From the NCBI GenBank assembly GCA_016795425.1, contig JAEUHG010000040.1, positions 1 to 57,817 of the forward strand: 57,817 bases of DNA, written 5' to 3'. Each line of letters opens with the position of its first letter. The stretch's first letter is position 1. The translations under genes and the position numbers were made by a program. The stretch is from Verrucomicrobiales bacterium (GTDB lineage Bacteria > Verrucomicrobiota > Verrucomicrobiia > Limisphaerales > CAIMTB01). The notes below the pieces were generated by a model. The model saw only the letters and a program-made list of their open reading frames with translations. It ran no database searches and was not told the DNA's origin. Below, in pieces: positions 9,147 to 19,600 of this stretch.

Positions 9147-11951
9147 ATGAAACGCGCGGAGTTCAGAATCCACGGGCAGCCGCTCCAAACCATGGTAATC
9201 CTTGCCGTGATGGTGATGAGCTTGTCCGTCAGCGCGCCGGGACAATCCACTTCACCGCTGCTTCGCCCTTATGATCTGCGCTGCGAAGGGGAGAAGGATC
9301 CGATTGGGTTGGAAGCTCCACACCCTCGCCTCTCGTGGAAATTGGCCGACGACGAACGAGGAGCGAGCCAGAAAGCCTGGCAAATCCAGGTCTTTTCAGA
9401 TCCACCAACGGCGATCACTGACACGTCGGCTTCGATCGTGGCGCTCTGGGACTCGGGTCGCGTGGAATCCGCCGAAACCGCATTTCATCCGTACCAGGGT
9501 CCAGACCTGGTCTCTTCGCAGAAAGTCCATTGGCGCGTCCGGGTGTGGAACGACAAGGATCAACCGACACCCTGGAGTGCCATCGCCAGCTGGCGCATGG
9601 GAATCCTGTCCACCAACGATTGGACGGCCCGGTGGGTCCAGTCGGGCGCTCCGGGAATGCCGGTGATGCGTCAGGAATTCGCAATCGCTCGAGAGGTGAC
9701 CGATGCCGTGCTCCATGCCTGTGGACTCGGCCAATTCGAGGTCTACCTCGATGGCGCAAGAATCGGAGACCACTTCTTGGATCCACCCTGGTCTGTTTAT
9801 TCATCAACCATCTATTATTCGACTTTTGAGCTGGACGGAACTGCGCTTGCTCCCGGTCGGCATGTGCTTTCGGTCTCGCTGGGAAAAGGGTTCTACAACA
9901 CCCGGGGAGACCGACGAATCCATGGGGTCAACACCGACGGAAACCTCCAGTGGTTGTGTCAGCTGGAACTGCAGCTGCGCGATGGGTCTCGACAACGGGT
10001 TCGAAGCGATTCGAGCTGGCGCACGGCCCCGGGGTTCATCACGCATTCCGCCATCCTCGGCGGCGAGGACCATGATGCCCGCCGCCTGCCGCCCGAATGG
10101 AACCGGCCCGGGTTCGACGCCGGTGGGTGGTCGAATGTGATCGAAGCACCGACTCCGAAAGGACGGGTGAGGGCCATGCTTTCCCCGCCGATGAAGCTAG
10201 GGAAAATGCTGGTTCCGCGGACCATCGACGAGCCCCAACCCGGAGTCTTTGTCTATGATTTCGGCATCAATGCTGCCGCGGTGCCTCGCCTTCGCGTCCG
10301 TGGACACGCGGGACAACGGGTCCGACTGATACCCGCGGAACAACGCCAAGGCATGTCGCCTCGACGCAACGACGGCCATGGTCTGGTTAACCAGGCCGGT
10401 GTGGGCACCCCCAATTGGTTCGAATACACCCTTCGCGGCGGACCCACCGAGGAATGGACCCCTCAATTCACCTACAGCGGCTTTCAGTACCTTCAGGTTG
10501 AAGGCGCCGTGCCATCTGGTTTCGCCAATTCCAACGGCAATCCAGAAATCGAAGATCTTTGGTCGATGCCCGTCCGCAGCGCGGTGGAGGACGTCGGCGA
10601 ATTCGAGTGCTCCAACCCGCTCTTCAACGCAATCGACCGTATCATCCGGCGCGCGGTCGACGCCAACCTGGCCCACGTCCTCACGGATTGCCCGCATCGC
10701 GAGAAGCTCGGCTGGCTGGAGGTCTCTTACCTGATGGGTCCTTCCATCGCCGGCCGTTACGACATTTCCCGATTCTACCAGAAGATCATCCGAGACATCG
10801 CTGATTCACAAAGTCCAGACGGCAAGGTGGGCACGGTCGCTCCGGCCTATCCAGTCTTCCAAGGTGGCTTCGCTTACACGCCGGAATGGGGAGCGGCAGC
10901 GGTGGTCAATCCATGGCTGCTCTACGAATGGTACGGCGACTTATCGGCGCTCGAGTCGAACTATCCCGTGATGCGCGGCTTCGTGGAGTACCTTCGGCGA
11001 ACAGCCCGCGACCTGGTGCCGCTACCCGGGCTGGGAGACTGGTTCGACTACGGGCACGGCAAAGGCCTTGGCCCCGCGCAATTCACATCGCCGGAACTTA
11101 CCGCCATGGCCACGTTCCACCGCTGCAGCGATATCCTGTCCCGGGCGGCGGCGTGTCTCGGACGAAATGCTGACGCCCAGGAGTACCGTCAACTCTCCGA
11201 CGCCATCGCCCGCGCGTTTAACGATCGTTGGTTGGATGGTTCGGCCGAATACAAGAACCTCGGCAGTCCGCAGACGGCCAACAGCATGGCCTTGGTTTCA
11301 GGACTGGCTCCCAAGGAGCGACAAGGCGCCGTCCTGAACCGGATTATTGACGACCTCCGCGCGCGCGGAAACCAGCAGACGGCCGGCGATATCGGCTTCT
11401 GGTATCTTCTTCGTGCACTTGCCGACGGCGGACGCTCCGACGTTATTTACGACCTGGCGTCCCGCACCAACATGGGGAGCTACGGGTTCTTCGTGCGCAA
11501 TGGCTGGACATCCCTGCCTGAGGCTTGGGACGCCGACACCGGAGCTTCGATGAATCACTGCATGCTCGGACACATCCAGGACTGGTTCATGGGTTGGGTG
11601 GCAGGAATTCGTCCGGATCTTGCCGGTCCCGGCTTTCGGCGGTTCTTCATCGACCCTCACCCGGTGGGCGATGTGACCTGGGCCCGAGCGACCTATCGCT
11701 CGATGCGCGGAACGATCGTCGTCTCCTGGCGGCAGGCGTCGGGTCGTTTTCATCTCGACACGACCATTCCTCCCAACACGACCGCCACCATTCATCTGCC
11801 GGCGGCGCGAATGGAGTCGGTGACGGAATCCGGCGCAACCCTTAAGCTGGCCCGCGGCGTCCGCCTCCGAGACGCGAACGGGTCGGCCCCGCCACTGGTT
11901 CTGGAGGTCGGCGGCGGCACCTACCATTTCGAGGTTCGGCAACAACCCTGA
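9147..11951 (+). CDS. GH78 alpha-L-rhamnosidase
   Basis: This is a secreted or periplasmic enzyme predicted to release terminal L-rhamnose from plant polysaccharides or glycosides. The start at 9147 gives 934 residues with a signal peptide (hydrophobic residues about 15-32, ending near SAPGQS); more upstream starts would bury it. Domain order follows GH78: an N-terminal beta domain with 'RPYDLRCEG...HPRLSWKL' (35-135), further beta-sandwich domains (150-500), an (alpha/alpha)6 barrel (about 510-830) and a C-terminal beta domain. The family hallmark DCPHREKLGW is in the barrel. A second conserved stretch, 'NGWTSLPEAWD', contains the expected distal acidic residue. The gene converges on a GH127 gene 26 bp away, suggesting joint use of pectin or arabinan side chains. 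Confidence 0.9.
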   Translation: MKRAEFRIHGQPLQTMVILAVMVMSLSVSAPGQSTSPLLRPYDLRCEGEKDPIGLEAPHPRLSWKLADDERGASQKAWQIQVFSDPPTAITDTSASIVALWDSGRVESAETAFHPYQGPDLVSSQKVHWRVRVWNDKDQPTPWSAIASWRMGILSTNDWTARWVQSGAPGMPVMRQEFAIAREVTDAVLHACGLGQFEVYLDGARIGDHFLDPPWSVYSSTIYYSTFELDGTALAPGRHVLSVSLGKGFYNTRGDRRIHGVNTDGNLQWLCQLELQLRDGSRQRVRSDSSWRTAPGFITHSAILGGEDHDARRLPPEWNRPGFDAGGWSNVIEAPTPKGRVRAMLSPPMKLGKMLVPRTIDEPQPGVFVYDFGINAAAVPRLRVRGHAGQRVRLIPAEQRQGMSPRRNDGHGLVNQAGVGTPNWFEYTLRGGPTEEWTPQFTYSGFQYLQVEGAVPSGFANSNGNPEIEDLWSMPVRSAVEDVGEFECSNPLFNAIDRIIRRAVDANLAHVLTDCPHREKLGWLEVSYLMGPSIAGRYDISRFYQKIIRDIADSQSPDGKVGTVAPAYPVFQGGFAYTPEWGAAAVVNPWLLYEWYGDLSALESNYPVMRGFVEYLRRTARDLVPLPGLGDWFDYGHGKGLGPAQFTSPELTAMATFHRCSDILSRAAACLGRNADAQEYRQLSDAIARAFNDRWLDGSAEYKNLGSPQTANSMALVSGLAPKERQGAVLNRIIDDLRARGNQQTAGDIGFWYLLRALADGGRSDVIYDLASRTNMGSYGFFVRNGWTSLPEAWDADTGASMNHCMLGHIQDWFMGWVAGIRPDLAGPGFRRFFIDPHPVGDVTWARATYRSMRGTIVVSWRQASGRFHLDTTIPPNTTATIHLPAARMESVTESGATLKLARGVRLRDANGSAPPLVLEVGGGTYHFEVRQQP

Positions 11952-11977
11952 GCCTCAGGCCTGACCGAGAAGCGTGG

Positions 11978-14473
11978 TCAACGGGCCAAATCGGAACGCA
12001 CCATCCGAACACCATAGACGGCGCCGATTTCGCTGCCCTCCTTTGCGCGAAACTTCACCTCGACCTTCTGTTTGTCACGGATGAGTTCCGCGGGAACCGT
12101 GTATTCAACGTCGAAGAACTCCAAGGGTCCGCGCCGCTCGATGACCTGTTCGCCAACGCGGTTCCCATCCACCAGAACTTCAAACTCGCGGCGCTGCCAC
12201 TCGTCCCGGTTGTACGTCACCACCAGCGCGGCGGGATGAGATGGATCCACGGCGAGCTGAAATGAGAACCAGCCCGAGCCGCGCCGCCCAGGCCTCCCCA
12301 TGAGTCGTTCCGGCGATGTCCGTTCCCCTTGCATCCTGGCATCGCGTTCCGCCTGCATTTCGCCGGGCTGGGCGAACCCGACCGTGGCGTTCTCCAGTCG
12401 ACGTTGGCGTTCCCTGGCTGCAGCCATTTCCGCTGACCGGCTTTCCCACTCGGGCGGCGTGAACAGATCCCAGTACGCCGCGTAGATTCGTCGGTGCAGC
12501 CGATAAAAGGGAACCAGATCAATGGGAGCGTCGCCGTCCGACCTGCGCCCGACCGTCCGAAAGCAACCCGGCCGATCCGCGATCGGAGTGACCCAGTTCG
12601 TTACCGGTTCCCCGGCTCTCACCAACACCGGAATGTCGTCGAGTCGGCTGCGGCCCCGACCCACTTCCCGTTCCCCGGAGGTCTCGTCAGGCCCAAGATC
12701 ACCCGCCAAAACCAGCGGTCCCCACAGCAGGGCCACACGCCGCGGATTATCGGGAAGGGCTTCCAGGCGCAGCGACTTCGGCAGGGTGATGGAAATCGTA
12801 TCGCCATTGGACCATCGACGCTTCAACGAGACGTAGGTGCTCGCACCCGTCGGCGGCGTTCCCGGACGTCCCATGGACGATCCGCCGGACTCCGAGCCTC
12901 TACTCTCCGGCCTCGATTCGGGGATCTCCTGTCCGTTCACGCGGATGCCAAATCCCGGAGCCACCCAAAACGGCCGCCGGATATGCAATGTCCATTCGCG
13001 AGGCTCCGTCACGGTGAGCGACAACGTCGCCGATTCACCTTCGGGGAAATCGGTCTCCATTGCCAGCGAGACACCCCCCTCGGTCCATGTCGCGGTCGAG
13101 GGGACGAAGAGATTCACCCACAATTGATTCCCGGCTTCGAAATAGACGCCGTCTCCGTGGAGCGCGTGGCTCTCCATGCTGGAACCCGTGCAGCAGGTAA
13201 AGCCGCCGTCCAACATCTGCTGCTCGTACTCGCGTTGGACACCGCGTCCGACAGGAACCATGTAGCAGGCCCAGCCCTTCTCCGGTTCGAGCGATCCCAG
13301 GATATGATTGAAAAGCGCGCGTTCGTGAAAGTCCGCGTAATAGGGATCCGGCCGCAGCGCGAACAGTCGGCGCCCCATTTTGAGCATGTTATAGACGTTG
13401 CAGGTTTCGGCGGTGCGACCGTCTACGCGGTCATTCAAGCGGTCGGCCTCGCCGAAGTACTCATCCTTGCCATGACCGCCGGTGGCATACGAGTGATGCT
13501 GCACGACACGGTCCCAGAAGAAGATCCCGGCGATGCCGTCGCCAGGGTCGCCCGTAGCGACGAAGCGAGCCAACGATCCGAGCATCTTGGGAACCTGGGT
13601 GTTTCCATGGGTCCCACCGAGACGATCCTGGTGGCGTTTGAGCGGCTCGGTGAACGCGTGATGCTCGAAGCGCCTCGACAGCGCCAGCCAGCGGGAGTCG
13701 CCGGTATCGACATAAAGATCGACCAAGACTTCGTTCATTCCGCCGAACTCGGTATTCAGCATGCGCTGGACCTGGGAATCGCTCAGCGCGGCGAGGATTC
13801 CCTCAGCCCATCGCGCAAATCCAATTTCCAGCTGCAACGCTTCCGGGTTGCCCACACAGCGATAGGCGTCGCGCAGTCCGGCAAACGTCTTGTGCAGGAC
13901 ATACCACGGCGACCAAAGCCCGTTGAGGTCGAATCCGGTGGATCGAATGTCGCCGCGCGCAACCTCGGCGAATCGTTCGCGTCCCTGATCGAGCGCTCCG
14001 AGGTAACCATCCCCATGCTTCTGCTGAACCTCTTTCAATTCGCTGACGATAGCGTTGGCCCGCTCCTTGAATCGCGGGTCGCCGGTCGCCAGGGCCATCA
14101 GGCTGACGGCCGAGAGGTAATGCCCTGCGATATGTCCGGTGAGCTGCTTCCCATCAATGGCATCCCACCCGCCGTAACCCGGCGCCTTCGGGGATAATCC
14201 AGCCCGCACTCGGTACCCGGCGAGCATTCGATCCGGATCCAGAGCCAGCAAATATCTCTCATTGAGTTCCAGGGCGCGCCTGAGGGGTCCACCGGTGACG
14301 CGCACCGCGGACAACGGGATGGGTCGGGCCACAACCGGGATCGTGTCAGGCACACGGGGAGCCGGCGCACTCGTAACGCCTGGAGCGCCGGCGATCAGGC
14401 TCCAGGCGATCCAGGCCGCCCCTCCTCGAAGCGCCCCCAACAGACCTGGCGCCGCCTGTGTTCCGTGATTCAT
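11978..14473 (-). CDS. GH127 beta-L-arabinofuranosidase-like protein
   Basis: This 831-residue protein belongs to the GH127 (DUF1680) family, whose characterised members remove beta-L-arabinofuranose. In HypBA1 a zinc ion is bound by one Glu and three Cys, one Cys being the nucleophile. Here the matching 'ETCNVYNMLK' (Glu and first Cys) and 'GFTCCTGSS' (Cys pair) are both present, so the site looks intact. A hydrophobic N-terminal segment (about residues 15-33) suggests export. The start at 14471-14473 overlaps the stop of the upstream EamA gene by ATGA, which implies translational coupling. The C-terminal 150 residues form a beta domain. The exact sugar specificity is inferred from the family only. 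Confidence 0.88.
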   Translation of the reverse strand: MNHGTQAAPGLLGALRGGAAWIAWSLIAGAPGVTSAPAPRVPDTIPVVARPIPLSAVRVTGGPLRRALELNERYLLALDPDRMLAGYRVRAGLSPKAPGYGGWDAIDGKQLTGHIAGHYLSAVSLMALATGDPRFKERANAIVSELKEVQQKHGDGYLGALDQGRERFAEVARGDIRSTGFDLNGLWSPWYVLHKTFAGLRDAYRCVGNPEALQLEIGFARWAEGILAALSDSQVQRMLNTEFGGMNEVLVDLYVDTGDSRWLALSRRFEHHAFTEPLKRHQDRLGGTHGNTQVPKMLGSLARFVATGDPGDGIAGIFFWDRVVQHHSYATGGHGKDEYFGEADRLNDRVDGRTAETCNVYNMLKMGRRLFALRPDPYYADFHERALFNHILGSLEPEKGWACYMVPVGRGVQREYEQQMLDGGFTCCTGSSMESHALHGDGVYFEAGNQLWVNLFVPSTATWTEGGVSLAMETDFPEGESATLSLTVTEPREWTLHIRRPFWVAPGFGIRVNGQEIPESRPESRGSESGGSSMGRPGTPPTGASTYVSLKRRWSNGDTISITLPKSLRLEALPDNPRRVALLWGPLVLAGDLGPDETSGEREVGRGRSRLDDIPVLVRAGEPVTNWVTPIADRPGCFRTVGRRSDGDAPIDLVPFYRLHRRIYAAYWDLFTPPEWESRSAEMAAARERQRRLENATVGFAQPGEMQAERDARMQGERTSPERLMGRPGRRGSGWFSFQLAVDPSHPAALVVTYNRDEWQRREFEVLVDGNRVGEQVIERRGPLEFFDVEYTVPAELIRDKQKVEVKFRAKEGSEIGAVYGVRMVRSDLAR

Positions 14474-15456
14474 CCCGAAACGGTAGGAGTTCGCGGCTCG
14501 GCAACAAGCGTTCCGGGACGAGCGGCCGGTGAGGGGGCGGGTGCCCTCTCCACCGCCATTGCCGACGCCGATTGGACGCCATCCGTTCGCATCCGGGCCT
14601 GCATCACCCTCCAGGTGGCGAACAAGGTGAAGGCAGCGCCCACCAGCTCCATTCCCGTGAACCGCTCGTTGAACAGGACGAATCCACCGACCCCAATGAC
14701 CAAGGGAAGGAGCATCTGCAGCGCGCTGCCTTTGGCGACCGACAGGTGACGAAAGGCATGCGTGAGCGCCAGCTGGCCGGCCGTCACCATCAAAGCCGCG
14801 ATCACCAATCCAGCCGCCGCCGCAACGGGAATTTCGAAAACCCGGTCCATACATGCGGGCCACGCGACCACGATGGTCCAAACACACTGCGAGGCGTAGA
14901 TGGTCGAAGTATGTTCCGTCCGCCCCAGAACTCGAATCAGGACGACGGCCAGCCCGGCCACGACGGCACCCAAGGCGGCGAGAAGCTCATGCCTGGAAAG
15001 GCGTGCCTCGAGGGCGCCGTCGGCGAGAAAGACCATGAGTCCCCCGAGAGCCGCCAGCATCCAGACCATTTGGCGGGGAACCAAACGCTCCTTGAGCCAG
15101 GCCGCAGCCATCACCGCGCCAAAGATTGGGTAAGTCAGATTGATTATGGTGGCACGCCCGGCACCAAGGTGTTCGATGGTCAGATAAAAAAGCAGGATGC
15201 CGGCCGCGCCAACCCCGCCACGCAGGAGCAGCACGGGACGCGTTATCAAGTGACGCGGTTCAAACCCTCGGCCGCGGAAGGCGATCCAGACCGTCAACAA
15301 TCCAATCCACCCCCGGTACACGGACGACACGTAGCCATCCGCCATCGGGGCGCGCAATGCGATGCCGCGCAGCATCAGCACGTTGACGGCAAAAAACACA
15401 ATCGACGCCAGCATCAAAAGGATGCCTTGGCGCTCGGACGATTTCTCGGTTTCCAT
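14470..15456 (-). CDS. EamA/DMT family transporter
   Basis: This 328-residue inner-membrane protein has ten hydrophobic segments arranged as two EamA repeats (about residues 9-140 and 155-290). This is the usual layout for drug/metabolite transporters that move amino acids, sugars or other small molecules. The start at 15454-15456 places transmembrane helix 1 directly after a short charged head; an upstream in-frame start would add 51 unlikely residues. The stop overlaps the GH127 start by four bases. The coupling to a glycosidase suggests export or uptake of a related metabolite, but the substrate cannot be read from the sequence. The last 40 residues are a hydrophilic Pro/Ala-rich tail. Confidence 0.85.
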   Translation of the reverse strand: METEKSSERQGILLMLASIVFFAVNVLMLRGIALRAPMADGYVSSVYRGWIGLLTVWIAFRGRGFEPRHLITRPVLLLRGGVGAAGILLFYLTIEHLGAGRATIINLTYPIFGAVMAAAWLKERLVPRQMVWMLAALGGLMVFLADGALEARLSRHELLAALGAVVAGLAVVLIRVLGRTEHTSTIYASQCVWTIVVAWPACMDRVFEIPVAAAAGLVIAALMVTAGQLALTHAFRHLSVAKGSALQMLLPLVIGVGGFVLFNERFTGMELVGAAFTLFATWRVMQARMRTDGVQSASAMAVERAPAPSPAARPGTLVAEPRTPTVSG

Positions 15457-15678
15457 GGGGGTCGGGAATCGACCGGAAACTCTCGAAGCAAGCGGGAAGA
15501 ACCACGATAGCGAACGTCCGGCTGGCCTCTCGGGCTCCGGACAGTTCGTTGGGAAGGAATCAGCCCAAACTGCCGGAGGCCTCGCGCAGGCGCCAAATGG
15601 CGCATGCACGAATGGCTACCCCGCACAGTTTGACGAAATCCATCACGCCGCACGGTTTAGTCTTCCGTATTCCGCGGG

Positions 15679-16479
15679 TCAAGCATCGCGGTGGAAAATG
15701 TCACCCCCCTGATCTCTCCGCGATCCGTCAACCCGGCCCAGCCTCAGCGCCAGTGGCCACGTGATCCTTCGTTCCCGTGTCGCTCCTCCCCAAACCGCGC
15801 GCAGGGATTCCTCCAATGCCCCCAGCGGACTCTCACCGCGCGCCGTGATGTATCGCTGGGTCGCCGACCAGGTGCCGAAGTAGCCCATCAACTGATCCAG
15901 GGTCCAGAAGGTCTCCATCTGGAAAACCGGAGGCGATATCTCGGCAAACGGAAATGGAATCGTGCGATACCCTTGCTCGACGAGCACCCTCTCGGGCGGC
16001 CAGTAAGGACCGACGATCGTGGAGTAGAAATCCATGATGAGGCGGTCGATCGCATCCTCACCCACCCGGTGAACTCCGTACGCCCATACCGCAAGCAAAC
16101 CTCCCGGCCGCAGAACCCGTCGGACTTCGGCGTAGAAATGGTCGAGGTCGAACCAATGTAGCGCCTGCGCGACGGTCACCAATCCCACCGACGCGTCAGC
16201 CAAACCGCTCTGTTCAGCCGTGGCCACTCGATATTCGATTCCAGCCTGCGACTTGGCTTGGGCGATCTGCTCGGCGCTGGCGTCGGTGGCGACGATGGAT
16301 CCGAACACCCGCGCCAGGCCCACCGTGGCCTGCCCCGTTCCGGCGGCGCAGTCCCAGACCATCTCCCCTTTGGGAGCCACCGAGGCCAGATACTCGAACA
16401 AGGCCGCCGGGTATTGAGGCCGACAATTGGCGTAACGCTGGGCCACCGCCGAAAAGTGATCGTGAAAGGCAGGTTTCAT
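15679..16479 (-). CDS. Class I SAM-dependent methyltransferase
   Basis: This 266-residue cytosolic enzyme has the Methyltransf_11 layout. Motif I is 'VWDCAAGTGQA' (about residues 45-55), followed by an acidic post-I residue in 'VATDAS', then 'VTVAQALHWFD' and 'VLRPGGLLAVW' (motif III region). The short 'FHDHFSAVAQRYANCRPQYP' lead is typical of the yeast Tmt1/Crg1-like group that methylates small carboxylic acids; that substrate is only a family-level hint. The start at 16477-16479 gives this lead right away. It stands alone between the EamA gene and a terminator-like hairpin, so it probably has its own promoter. Confidence 0.85.
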   Translation of the reverse strand: MKPAFHDHFSAVAQRYANCRPQYPAALFEYLASVAPKGEMVWDCAAGTGQATVGLARVFGSIVATDASAEQIAQAKSQAGIEYRVATAEQSGLADASVGLVTVAQALHWFDLDHFYAEVRRVLRPGGLLAVWAYGVHRVGEDAIDRLIMDFYSTIVGPYWPPERVLVEQGYRTIPFPFAEISPPVFQMETFWTLDQLMGYFGTWSATQRYITARGESPLGALEESLRAVWGGATRERRITWPLALRLGRVDGSRRDQGGDIFHRDA

Positions 16480-16548
16480 GGCAGACGCCGCACGGGCTGC
16501 TGACCCGGTCGACAACTCGGGCAAGCTACGACCGCCGTGGGAAACCAC

Positions 16549-16587
16549 AAAAACAATCGGGGCGCAGTCGGTTAAGACCACGCCCCG
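16549..16587 (-). terminator. Rho-independent terminator (leftward)
   Basis: Nested stem: CGGGGCG (16558-16564) pairs with CGCCCCG (16581-16587), and inside it GTC pairs with GAC around a GGTTAA loop. Read leftward the stem is followed by ATTGTTTTTG. It lies 65 bp after the stop of the metalloprotease gene. A second GC-rich hairpin (about 16604-16646) sits between the two. Confidence 0.6.
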
Positions 16588-16651
16588 GTTGTTATCGATT
16601 CACTTCGCGTCGCTTCGCCTCAGCAGCGAGAGGCGCGCGAAGGCGGAACTC

Positions 16652-19600
16652 TCATTGGAGTTTGATGGCGTCCGCGATCACGTATCCGTCGGTCCCTGTG
16701 GTCCGGATCCGAACCCGGCCTGCAGTACCCACCGCGAAGTTGTAGGTGCCCAGGGACACCCATTGCGAGCCGGTGAGGCGCTGGTTGAGGGTGACCGTGG
16801 CGGTACCAGCGGAATGAATGATGTCGATCGGGACATTGCTCGCGCGATTGGCGTCAGCCGTGTACCAGATGAAAACCTCGTAGTTGCCCGCAATGCCCAC
16901 CGTCGGGATGAAGGTCGCCGTCTTGGTGCCCTTCGCTGCGTTCCCGTCGTGGAGATAATTCGCACCCCAGAAACCGGGTGCCGTAGACGACGTCGACCAC
17001 GCGCCGACCAATTCCACCTGGGTTGCGCCGTCGCTGTTGTCGACGAGTAGATCGGCAGGCGGAGTATCGTTGTCCTGGATCGAGACCGTGGCCGCCGAGG
17101 GGCTGCCGACGACATAACCGGCGCCAGCGACCACCGTGGCGATCACCGTCTCGGTGCTTTCAATCGTCGCATCATCGATCGGTGTCACGGTCTTGGTGGC
17201 GGTGGCCGACCCGGCCGCGAACGTCACTGTCGTTCCGATTGCGGTGAAGTCGGTGCCGCTGGTGGCGGAACCGGACACCACGAAGTTCGCCGTGAGGGCG
17301 GACGTCGTCGGCCCGGTTCGGCTGAACGTGAGAGTACCGGCGTCGGACGGTTCCGCGGCATTGGCATCGGTGGCGACCACGGTCACCTCCGGCAACGCCG
17401 GGGCCTGGAGTTTCACCGCGTCGGCGATCACGTAGCCATCCGTGCCCGCGTTGCGCAGGCGCACGCGTCCGGCCGTGCCGGCATTGAAGGTGAAGGTGCC
17501 CAGCGACACCCATTGGGAGCCATTGATCCTTTGGTTGACGGTCACCGTGGTTGTACCGGCAGCGTGGATGATGTCGACCGGGAGATTGCTCGCCCGGTTC
17601 GCATCCGCCACGTACCAGATGAAGACTTCGTACGATCCAGCGGTGCCCACGGTGGGTATGAACGTCGCCGTCTTGGTGCCTTTGCCGGCATTTCCATCAT
17701 GCAGGTAATTCGCACCGAAATACCCCGGCGCCGTCGTCGAAGTCGACCAGGTGCCGACCAATTCGACCTGCGAAGGTCCGTCGGCATTGTCCACCAACAG
17801 ATCCTCGGAAGGGCTGTCATTGTCCGCGAGGTCCACCAAGGCCGACGATGGAGCGCCCACGGTGTATCCGGCACCGGCGACCACATTGACGATGACGGTT
17901 TCAAGGGGTTCAACGGCCGCGTCATCGATCGGGGTCACCGTCTTGGTGGCCGTGGCGGACCCGGCCGCGAAGGTTACTGTGCCGCCCAGCGCGGAATAAT
18001 CGACGCCGCTCGTGGCGGTGCCGGCGGAGGTGATATTGACCGTCAGCGCGGCGACCGTGGACCCGGTGCGGCTGAAGGTGAAGGTGCCCGTCGCCGCGGG
18101 TTCCGCGGCCGTGGCGTCGGTCGCCGCGACCGTCACCACGGGAAGCGCGGACGGGGTTTCCAGCTTGATGGCATCAGCGATGACGAAGCCATCGGTGCCG
18201 GTGGTCCGGAAACGAACACGACCGGTCGTGCCGGACGGGAAGTTGTAGGTACCGATCGACACCCATTGCGAACCGTTGATGCGTTGATTCACCGTCACGG
18301 TGGTGGTTCCGCCGGAGTGAATGACATCCACGGGCAGGTTGCTCGCGCGATTCACACCTTCGGTGTACCAGATGAACACCTCGTAACTGCCAGCGGTGAG
18401 CACCGTGGGAATAAAGGTGGCTGTCTTCGTTCCCTTACCGGTGTTGCCGTCGTGAAGGTAGTTCACCGCCCAGTAGCCCGGCGATCCCGTGGACGTCGTC
18501 CAGGCGCCTACCAACTCCACTTGCGCCGCTCCATCGGCGTTGTCGACCAGCAGATCTTCGACGATGGCATCATTATCGAGCAGGTTCACGGTGGCCGAGG
18601 ACGGTGTGCCGACGACGTAGCCGGTGCCCACGATCACGGAGGCGACGACGGTCTCGGTCGGTTCCGTCAGCACATCATCGATAGGAGACACGGTCTTCAC
18701 TGCCGTGGCGGAGCCGGCCGCGAAAGTCACGGTGGATCCAAGCGAGGTGTAGTCGGAACCGCTGGTCGCGGTGCCGCTTGCCGAAATATTTACGGTCAAT
18801 GCCGCGGTCGTCGGACCAGTCCGGGAGAAGGTAAACGACCCGGGATTCGCCGGCTCACCGGCGGACGCATCCGCGGCCACCACCGTGATGACTGGCGGAT
18901 CGTCGTCACGAATGGTCACGGTCGCCACCGACGGGCTGCCAAGATTGTAGGACGCACCGTCGACCAAGGTCACCACCACGGTTTCGTTGGCTTCCACGGT
19001 CGTGTCGTTGATCACACTCACCGTCTTGGTGGCCGTGGAGGAACCCGCCGCGAAGACCACCGAAGTGCCGATGGATGTGTAATCGGAACCGCTGGTGGCC
19101 GTTCCACCGACCGTGTAGGTCACCGTCAAGGAACTGGTGGTCGGCCCGGTTCGGCTGAAGGTGAACGTACCCGAGCCCTGTCCGGAACCTGGTTCACCGG
19201 CGGTGGCATCGGTTGCCACGACCGTGATGACCGGCGGATCGTCGCTGGTGATGTTGACCGTCGCGCTCGAGGGACTGCCGACGTTGTAGCCGGTGCCCGA
19301 AGTGATGGTCGCCGTGACCGTCTCAACGGCCTCCACCACGCTGTCGTCCAACACCGTGACCGTCTTGGTGGCGGTCGATGAACCGGCGGCAAACGTGACG
19401 GTGGAGCCAAGCGAGGAATAGTCCGAGCCGCTGGTTGCCGTGCCGCCAACCGAGAAGTTCACGGTCAGCCCGGCGGACGTTGCGCCCGTTCGGAAGAACG
19501 TGAAGGTTCCGGTACCCAGTCCCGAGCCTGGTTCTCCGGCCGCGGAATCCGTTGCCGACACCGTGATGGTTGGCACGGTGACGGCGATGCGGAATCGGCT

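Noticed and set aside
11940..11977. Possible terminator between the convergent GH78 and GH127 genes
   Set aside because: CCTGAG-C-CTCAGG is palindromic, but the loop is too small and no T-run follows.
12494..14197. 567-codon plus-strand frame opposite the GH127 gene
   Set aside because: GH127 motifs on the minus strand are intact; the antisense product is Arg-rich and motif-free.
17513..19381. 622-codon plus-strand frame opposite the metalloprotease repeats
   Set aside because: Repetitive Gly/Arg translation mirrors the repeat structure of the real gene; no signal, domain or start support.
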